Shown here: positions 1 through 6,607 of the stretch, piece by piece
How the letters are laid out: the number at the start of each line of letters is the position of its first letter
Position numbering within the stretch: the first letter of the stretch is position 1
From: Holophagaceae bacterium UBA706
Lineage (GTDB): Bacteria; Acidobacteriota; Holophagae; Holophagales; Holophagaceae
Direction: 5' to 3'
Length of the DNA stretch: 6,607 nt
NCBI GenBank assembly: GCA_002298155.1
Contig: DBME01000126.1
Span: 1 to 6,607, forward strand
Position numbers and translations under genes: made by a program
The notes under the pieces: model-generated
Databases searched by the model: none
Seen by the model: the letters and a program-made list of their open reading frames with translations, nothing else
What the model was told of the DNA's origin: nothing

Positions 1-556
1 CCGGAGCGGCGGCAGCGGGCTTGGCGGCGGCAGGGGCGCCGGCGGCGAACTTCGCGTCGTAGCGCTTGCCCACTTCGTTGGTGAAGGCCATCAGCCAGGT
101 TTCCTCGGCATAGGCGAACAGGCCCTGCTGGTTCTGGAACACGAGCTGCAGGCCCTGCTCCTTGGCCAGCGCGTCGATGATGGGGCTCACTTCCTGGGAG
201 AACTGGCCGAAGACCTTCTCACGCACCTTCTGGAATTCGCCCTGGCTGTCCTCCTGGAGCTTCTTGAAATCGTAGTCGGCATCGCGCAGCTGCTTCTGGA
301 TCTGTTCCTTGCCGGCATCGCTGATGCTCGGGGACTGGAGCTGGGCCTGGAGCTTGCCCATATCGTCGGCCTTGGCCTTGAGGCGCTCTTCGAGGTTCTT
401 CTTGACGACCTCAAGCTCGGCGAAGAGCTGGCGGCCGCGGACCGTGGTCTGGATGAGGCGCTCGGGAATGAACACCGCGAACTTGACCGGGGCGGGCTCC
501 TGGGCGGCGAGGGTGACTACCGCCGCGACGGGCAGGAGGATGTTTCGGAATCGCAT
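1..556 (-). CDS. ompH: OmpH/Skp-family periplasmic chaperone, 3' end truncated by window edge
   Basis: The first 185 residues of a Skp/OmpH-like protein are present and no stop codon is reached before the window edge. Residues 1-18 look like a signal peptide: MRFR, then a hydrophobic stretch (ILLPVAAVVTLAA), with likely cleavage just before QEPAP. The mature part begins with a beta strand (KFAVFIPERLIQ), followed by a long charged, Gln/Lys/Glu-rich segment (about residues 45-125) typical of the Skp coiled-coil tentacles, then a C-terminal strand region (GLQLVFQNQQGLFAYAEE). The visible end is an Ala/Pro/Lys-rich tail beyond the usual Skp fold, so most of the gene is probably here. Known members are trimeric holdases that keep outer-membrane proteins soluble in the periplasm. 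It lies 41 nt downstream of bamA on the same strand, the classical arrangement. The start is supported by GGAG five bases upstream. The family call rests on architecture and context; the symbol could equally be skp. Confidence 0.86.
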   Translation of the reverse strand, partial: MRFRNILLPVAAVVTLAAQEPAPVKFAVFIPERLIQTTVRGRQLFAELEVVKKNLEERLKAKADDMGKLQAQLQSPSISDAGKEQIQKQLRDADYDFKKLQEDSQGEFQKVREKVFGQFSQEVSPIIDALAKEQGLQLVFQNQQGLFAYAEETWLMAFTNEVGKRYDAKFAAGAPAAAKPAAAAP

Positions 557-561
557 GGTGG

Positions 562-565
562 CTCC
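562..565 (-). promoter_or_regulatory. Ribosome binding site of ompH
   Basis: The minus strand reads GGAG followed by five bases (ccacc) and then ATG. This supports the ompH start at 556 and independent translation initiation within the 41-nt bamA-ompH gap. No terminator-like hairpin is seen in that gap. Confidence 0.55.
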
Positions 566-597
566 ATACAGAGGGGTTGTCGGTTGGGATCCGTGGA

Positions 598-3144
598 TCA
601 GAAGGTCGTGCCGATGCTGAACTGGAACTGCATCTTGCCTTCGGTGTCGAAGGCGTAGGGATTCAGCTTCTTGGCCCAGATGAGGCGGAGGGGGGCGGGG
701 CTGATGGGCAGGAAGAACCGGAACTCGACGCCCGCGCTGCGCCGCAGGCCCTCGGAGAACAGCTTCGTGCCCTGGGCATAGGCGTCGCCGGCGTCATAGA
801 AGGCGACGACCCGGAACTGGTCGGCGATCTTGAACTGGTATTCCGCGTTGAGGATCACCTGCTTGTTGCCGCCGACCACCACGGGGTTGCCCGTGTCGTC
901 GGGCGAGACCGTGCCCACCTGGCCGTACTGGTAGCCGCGGATGGAGTTCTCGCCGCCGGGCCGGTAGAGCTCCCAGATGGCCATGTTGGAGTTGGTGAGG
1001 TTGCGCACGTAGCCGTAGGACGCGTTGATGCCGAAGATGTGGCGCTCGGCGATGTTGGTCCACTTGGCGAATTCCAGCGTGGTCCGGTAGAAGGGCTTGT
1101 CGCCGCCGAACTGCCAGCCGCCGTACTCGAAGCCCACGGAGAGCTTGGTTCCGTTGGTGGGCTTGAAGGGGTGGTTGACCGTGCTGTACGTGAGGAACTG
1201 GTTGATGGTGGAGGTCAGCTGGGCCGACGTGTCCCGGAAGTAGTAGTTGCGGCCGCCTTCGATCTTGAGGATGCGGAAGGTGTAGCCCACCTGGTAGGTG
1301 GTCCAGAAGGCCCAGGTGGCATTGGGGATGAAGGTCGCCAGGCGGGTGCCCATGCTCACGCCCAGGCTGCGGGAGAGCTGCTTGTAGGCGTACGCCGCGC
1401 CGACGCGGGAGGCGTCGTAGTCGGTGGTGCCGTCCGAGATGCTCGTGGTGAGGGAGTAGGGCAGATCGAAGATGTAGGGCTCGGTGAAGGACACCGAGGC
1501 CATGCGCTGGTATTTGCCGCCGTTGTAGCTGAAGGAGAGGGTCTCGCCCCCGCCGCCGAGGTTGCGGGTGGAGAAGCTCAGGCCCAGGGAGAAGCCCAGC
1601 ACGGAGCCGTAGCCGCCCTGGAAGAGCACTTCGTTGACCCCGGATTCCTCGCCCTTGATGGTGATGTCCACCTGCGGCTTGTCGGGCACCAGGTCCACCT
1701 TGGGTTCCGAGGCCTTGACGTCGAAGAAGCCCAGCTGACCGAGACCCGTGAAGGAGTCCTTGAAGAGCTCGGTCTGGAAGGGGTCGCCCTCCTTGAGGAT
1801 CATGGCGCGGCGGAGGACCTTGTCCTTGGTCGTGGTGTTGCCCTCGAACACCAGGTGGCGGACCGTGTAGAGCTCGCCCTCGTCCACCTTCAGGACCACG
1901 TCCACGAACTTGTGGCCGCCGGCCTCGCGGACCTCGAGCTTCTTCTCCGCGCGGAACATGATGTAGCCGAGGTTGCTGTAGGCTTCCCTGATCTTGTCGA
2001 TGCCGCCGTTCAGGGCGTCCATGTCGAAGGGCCGCACTTCTCCGGGCTTGGGATCGCCGGTGTCGGGCTTGATGCTCAGGAGCTTGCCCAGCCAGGAGGC
2101 GTTGTCGCGATGGTACTCGGCGATCTTCTGGCGGTAGAACCGTTCGCCGACGGCTCCCCGCATGACCGTGGGGTTGCCCTCGATGCGGAAGGTGCCCTGG
2201 GAATAGGTCTCGCCCTCGAGGATGGGGATGGTGAGGACCGCGCGAAGGTCGTACTTGGGCGACTTGCCCTCGGCGATGCGGCGTTCGTTCTTCTTCTTCT
2301 CCTTGGCGGAGGTGTGGTCCTCGGTCACGATCGTGGGCTTGCCCACGAAGACGTCCTTGTAGCCCAGGCGCCAGTAGGCCTTCTTGATGGCCATCAGGTC
2401 TTCCTCGAGGTTCTTCTCCACCAGGAGGTCGTGGGACGTCAGCCAGCTGAACATCCAGTGCTTCCGGGTCTTCTCCATGAGCCGGGCCAGGGCCCCCGTG
2501 GGGATGGCCTTGTTGCCCCGGAAGGACACCTTGTAGATGCGGACCTTGCCGCCCTCCTTGATGTCGAAGACCAGGCGCGACATGGTGGGCCCCAGCGGCT
2601 CCAGGGTCACGTCGATGACCGGGTTCCGGAACCCCTTGTCGGCGCACTGCTCGACGATGAGATCCTTCACCTTGCGGGCGGTCTCTGGGTCGTAGATCGT
2701 GTCGGGGTTGATCGTCAGCTTCTTTTCCTTGATCTTGTCCTTCACCGCGGAGAGACCGACCTCCGTGCCGCCCCGGTAATCCACTTCCTTGATGATGGGG
2801 CGTTCCTTGACGATGATGATGAGCTTCTTCCCGGTACCCTCGTCATCGGCCTGGAACTTGATGTCGTCGAACGCGTTGGTGGCCCAGAGCTTCTCCAGGA
2901 TGACGGTCAGGTCCACATTGCGGAGATCGTCGCCCTCCTTGAGGCCGGTCTTGAAGATGATGGTCTCCGCGGTCTGCTTCTGGGCGCCGAGGACCTCGAT
3001 CTTGGTGATCACCTCGGAGTCCTGGGCCAGGGCGGGCAGGCCCGAAAGGCCTGCAGCCAGCACCAGGGGGGTCAGACCGCGCGACCACCCCCTCACACGA
3101 GGACGTCCGGCGGTCAGGCTCTGGGGTTCGGCAAACAATCTCAT
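598..3144 (-). CDS. bamA: BamA, outer membrane protein assembly factor (Omp85 family)
   Basis: This is the central subunit of the beta-barrel assembly machine, which folds and inserts outer-membrane proteins. The 848 residues are slightly longer than the roughly 800 typical of the family. The order is a signal peptide ending at ALA|QDS (residues 38-43), five POTRA domains (about 46-118, 119-198, 201-311, 313-424 and 427-500), then a 16-strand barrel to the end. Recognisable marks include FSWLTS in POTRA3 (232-237), the RGY motif of barrel loop 6 (736-738, in GGENSIRGYQYG), the late-barrel segment SAGVEFRFFLPIS (803-815), and a C-terminal beta-signal ending in Phe (FQFSIGTTF). POTRA3 and POTRA4 carry insertions. 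It is followed at 41 nt by ompH and preceded by clpC at 122 nt. The start is uncertain: the ATG used gives a 40-residue leader with an odd polar N-terminus and a poor Shine-Dalgarno. GTG at residue 17 (position 3096) would give a more ordinary 24-residue signal peptide. Confidence 0.97.
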   Translation of the reverse strand: MRLFAEPQSLTAGRPRVRGWSRGLTPLVLAAGLSGLPALAQDSEVITKIEVLGAQKQTAETIIFKTGLKEGDDLRNVDLTVILEKLWATNAFDDIKFQADDEGTGKKLIIIVKERPIIKEVDYRGGTEVGLSAVKDKIKEKKLTINPDTIYDPETARKVKDLIVEQCADKGFRNPVIDVTLEPLGPTMSRLVFDIKEGGKVRIYKVSFRGNKAIPTGALARLMEKTRKHWMFSWLTSHDLLVEKNLEEDLMAIKKAYWRLGYKDVFVGKPTIVTEDHTSAKEKKKNERRIAEGKSPKYDLRAVLTIPILEGETYSQGTFRIEGNPTVMRGAVGERFYRQKIAEYHRDNASWLGKLLSIKPDTGDPKPGEVRPFDMDALNGGIDKIREAYSNLGYIMFRAEKKLEVREAGGHKFVDVVLKVDEGELYTVRHLVFEGNTTTKDKVLRRAMILKEGDPFQTELFKDSFTGLGQLGFFDVKASEPKVDLVPDKPQVDITIKGEESGVNEVLFQGGYGSVLGFSLGLSFSTRNLGGGGETLSFSYNGGKYQRMASVSFTEPYIFDLPYSLTTSISDGTTDYDASRVGAAYAYKQLSRSLGVSMGTRLATFIPNATWAFWTTYQVGYTFRILKIEGGRNYYFRDTSAQLTSTINQFLTYSTVNHPFKPTNGTKLSVGFEYGGWQFGGDKPFYRTTLEFAKWTNIAERHIFGINASYGYVRNLTNSNMAIWELYRPGGENSIRGYQYGQVGTVSPDDTGNPVVVGGNKQVILNAEYQFKIADQFRVVAFYDAGDAYAQGTKLFSEGLRRSAGVEFRFFLPISPAPLRLIWAKKLNPYAFDTEGKMQFQFSIGTTF

Positions 3145-3153
3145 TCATGATCC

Positions 3154-3183
3154 ATTACATAGGGTTGAGCATTGAAATCCCAA
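3154..3183 (-). promoter_or_regulatory. Candidate sigma-70-type promoter for bamA-ompH
   Basis: On the minus strand TTGGGA (3178-3183) and TGTAAT (3154-3159, five of six matches to TATAAT) are separated by 18 bases. Transcription would begin about seven bases after the -10, close to position 3147, almost on top of the ATG at 3144. The promoter would therefore fit better with bamA translation from the GTG at 3096. This is a pattern match only: the -35 is poor (four of six), and bamA could also be reached by readthrough from clpC. Confidence 0.3.
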
Positions 3184-3245
3184 GGCCGTGAGGCCATCGG
3201 TCCTGCTGAGGCTAGCTGTGATGTGTAAGAAGAAATACCGGGCTC

Positions 3246-3257
3246 CCGCCTAGGCGG
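3246..3257. repeat. Perfect 12-bp palindrome just downstream of clpC
   Basis: CCGCCTAGGCGG is self-complementary and starts 9 nt after the clpC stop codon. As RNA from the minus strand it can form a four-base-pair stem (CCGC/GCGG) with a CTAG loop, followed 8 bases later by a pyrimidine-rich run (TATTTCTTCTT). This could be a weak terminator for clpC, but the stem is short and the U-rich run is not adjacent, so termination is not established. A protein-binding palindrome is the alternative. Confidence 0.3.
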
Positions 3258-3266
3258 AATGCTGAT

Positions 3267-5723
<2,457 letters not shown>

Positions 5724-5730
5724 GGCACCA

Positions 5731-5735
5731 CCCCT
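5731..5735 (-). promoter_or_regulatory. Ribosome binding site supporting the clpC GTG start
   Basis: The minus strand reads AGGGG followed by seven bases (tggtgcc) and then GTG at 5723. The upstream ATG at 5780 has only GAGG ten bases away. Together with the family-typical N-terminus, this decides for the GTG. Confidence 0.5.
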
Positions 5736-5778
5736 GGATCTTTCTTTAGACCGCCCACCGGTGAAGGGAGGAACGGAC

Positions 5779-5784
5779 ATTAAA
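5779..5784 (-). promoter_or_regulatory. Possible -10 element of the clpC promoter
   Basis: The minus strand reads TTTAAT, five of six matches to TATAAT, and overlaps the in-frame ATG at 5780. No convincing -35 is found 16-18 bases upstream. If it is real, transcription would start near 5772, leaving about 50 nt of leader before the GTG and leaving the ATG untranslated. No CIRCE element, CtsR heptad repeat or clear sigma-32 promoter is visible in the region. Confidence 0.22.
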
Positions 5785-5819
5785 GGGTAGCCTCATCTGG
5801 GCCTTGTGTCCTCTATTGG

Positions 5820-5840
5820 TTCCGGGCCCCCGGGCCGGAA
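5820..5840. repeat. GC-rich inverted repeat in the clpC-purA divergent intergenic region
   Basis: TTCCGG (5820-5825) and CCGGAA (5835-5840) are perfect 6-bp arms separated by nine bases (GCCCCCGGG). The inner bases can pair further if one G is bulged (5827-5828 with 5833-5834), leaving a four-base loop. It lies 55 nt before the purA start and 96 nt before the clpC GTG. It could be an operator for a dimeric regulator, a leader hairpin in the purA mRNA, or chance in a GC-rich region. No U-run follows it on either strand, so an intrinsic terminator is unlikely. Confidence 0.4.
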
Positions 5841-5883
5841 TCCCCGCTGGGAGAAGGGCGCAGGACAAGGTATTCTGGAGGAT

Positions 5884-5888
5884 GGGGG
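5884..5888 (+). promoter_or_regulatory. Ribosome binding site of purA
   Basis: GGGGG followed by seven bases (taaattc) precedes ATG at 5896. A second purine-rich GGAGG lies a little further upstream (5877-5881) and is probably too far away to be the main site. The spacing supports the ATG chosen. Confidence 0.5.
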
Positions 5889-5895
5889 TAAATTC

Positions 5896-6607
5896 ATGAG
5901 CGGTCTTCCGGAGAACCTGGCCATCCTGGGTCTGCAGTGGGGCGACGAAGGCAAGGGCAAGCTCGTCGACCTTCTCAGCGCGCGTTTCCAGAACGTGGTC
6001 CGCTTCCAGGGCGGCAACAATGCCGGCCACACGGTGGTCGTGGACGGCGTCAGCATCGCCCTCCACCAGGTCCCCAGCGGCGCCCTCCATCCCCAGTGCT
6101 TCCTCGTGGTCGGCTCGGGCGTCGTCCTGAACCTGGACGTCTTCCTGGTTGAGCTTGAGCGCCTTCGCGCCCGCGGCTTCGACCTGACCGGCCGCCTGCT
6201 CATCAGCGACAAGGCCCACATCATCCTTCCCCACCACATCGCCCTGGACAAGTGGCGCGAAGGCGGGGGGAACAAGATCGGCACCACGGGCCGGGGCATT
6301 GGTCCCGCCTACGAGATGAAGGCTGCTCGCATGGGCGTCCGTATGGGCGACCTCCTCCACCCCGAGACCCTCCAGGAGCGCGTCAGCCACAGCTACGCCG
6401 AGATCAGCCACCTGCTGGGCCCGGACGCCGGCCTCGCCAGCCTCGAGGACACCACGGCGACCCTGCTGGCCACCGCCAAGCCCCTCCTGGGCATGATCGG
6501 CGACATCCAGGACTACCTCTGGACCGCCTGGCGCAAGGGCGAATCGATCCTCTTCGAGGGGGCCCAGGCCACCCTCCTGGACATCGACCACGGCACCTAC
6601 CCCTTCG
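5896..6607 (+). CDS. purA: PurA, adenylosuccinate synthetase, 3' end truncated by window edge
   Basis: This enzyme converts IMP, aspartate and GTP to adenylosuccinate, the first committed step from IMP to AMP in the cytoplasm. The first 237 residues are present, slightly more than half of the usual 425-430, and the frame is open to the edge. Diagnostic motifs are the N-terminal phosphate-binding loop GLQWGDEGKGK (12-22), which contains the catalytic Asp17, then NNAGHT (41-46) with the catalytic His45, the IMP-binding stretch KIGTTGRGIGPAYE (127-140), and LFEGAQ (219-224) followed by LDIDHGTYPF (228-237). All expected catalytic residues in this half are intact. It is transcribed divergently from clpC across 172 nt. 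No PurR-like operator was recognised, and the only notable element upstream is the inverted repeat at 5820-5840. Nothing suggests a paralogue or a phage PurZ variant, though the C-terminal half is not visible. Confidence 0.98.
   Translation, partial: MSGLPENLAILGLQWGDEGKGKLVDLLSARFQNVVRFQGGNNAGHTVVVDGVSIALHQVPSGALHPQCFLVVGSGVVLNLDVFLVELERLRARGFDLTGRLLISDKAHIILPHHIALDKWREGGGNKIGTTGRGIGPAYEMKAARMGVRMGDLLHPETLQERVSHSYAEISHLLGPDAGLASLEDTTATLLATAKPLLGMIGDIQDYLWTAWRKGESILFEGAQATLLDIDHGTYPF

Noticed and set aside
794..2647. A 617-codon frame on the minus strand inside bamA in another frame.
   Set aside because: Its product is Arg/Gly/Pro/His-rich, typical of a shifted frame in GC-rich DNA, and lies completely within bamA.
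577..3150. An 857-codon open frame on the plus strand, opposite bamA.
   Set aside because: It mirrors bamA almost exactly, and its product is a Val/Leu/Gly/Asp/Glu/His-rich sequence without any recognisable domain. High GC at third codon positions commonly removes stops from the antisense frame. bamA itself has clear, ordered domains.
3181..3196. A small hairpin (GGCC-GTGA-GGCC) between clpC and bamA.
   Set aside because: The stem is only four base pairs and GGCC is common at this GC content. No U-run follows it on either strand, so there is no support for a terminator.
5756..5763. An 8-bp palindrome, CACCGGTG, upstream of the clpC GTG.
   Set aside because: Eight-base palindromes are expected by chance, and it has no match to a known operator that I recognise.
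5871..5876. TATTCT as a -10 element for purA.
   Set aside because: There are only four matches of six, no -35 at the right distance, and the implied transcript start would fall on the ribosome binding site.
5746..6591. A 281-codon minus-strand frame opposite purA.
   Set aside because: It covers the strongly conserved purA coding sequence and the intergenic region, and its product is an antisense-type low-complexity sequence with no motif.

Overview
This window reads as housekeeping chromosome from a GC-rich, diderm (outer-membrane-bearing) bacterium. BamA and an OmpH/Skp-like chaperone show there is an outer membrane. A ClpC-type rather than ClpA-type unfoldase argues against a typical gammaproteobacterium. 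My best guess is Acidobacteriota, perhaps the Holophaga/Geothrix branch, but this rests on overall protein style and gene combination, without any database comparison, and should be treated as a weak inference.

Layout, left to right. (1) 1-556, minus strand: 185 codons of an OmpH/Skp-family periplasmic chaperone, with the 3' end cut off by the window edge. (2) 598-3144, minus: complete bamA (848 residues), 41 nt upstream of ompH, so the two are almost certainly one transcript in the widespread bamA-ompH order. (3) 3145-3266: a 122-nt gap with a possible bamA promoter and a small palindrome just after clpC. (4) 3267-5723, minus: complete clpC, a two-ring AAA+ unfoldase (818 residues if the GTG start is used, 837 from the upstream ATG). 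(5) 5724-5895: a 172-nt divergent intergenic region with an inverted repeat. (6) 5896-6607, plus: the first 237 codons of purA, cut off by the right edge.

How the genes work together: BamA is the core of the machine that inserts beta-barrel proteins into the outer membrane. The OmpH/Skp-like protein would hold unfolded barrel proteins in the periplasm on the way to it. ClpC, with a ClpP partner encoded elsewhere, unfolds and degrades proteins in the cytoplasm. PurA makes the committed precursor of AMP. ClpC and PurA have no evident functional link to the envelope pair beyond position.

I found no mobile element, CRISPR array, RNA gene, toxin-antitoxin pair or defence system, and no evidence of a new biological system. 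The findings are modest: likely start-site corrections for clpC and bamA, enlarged POTRA domains in BamA, an inverted repeat between clpC and purA, and a clpC without its Gram-positive regulatory neighbours.
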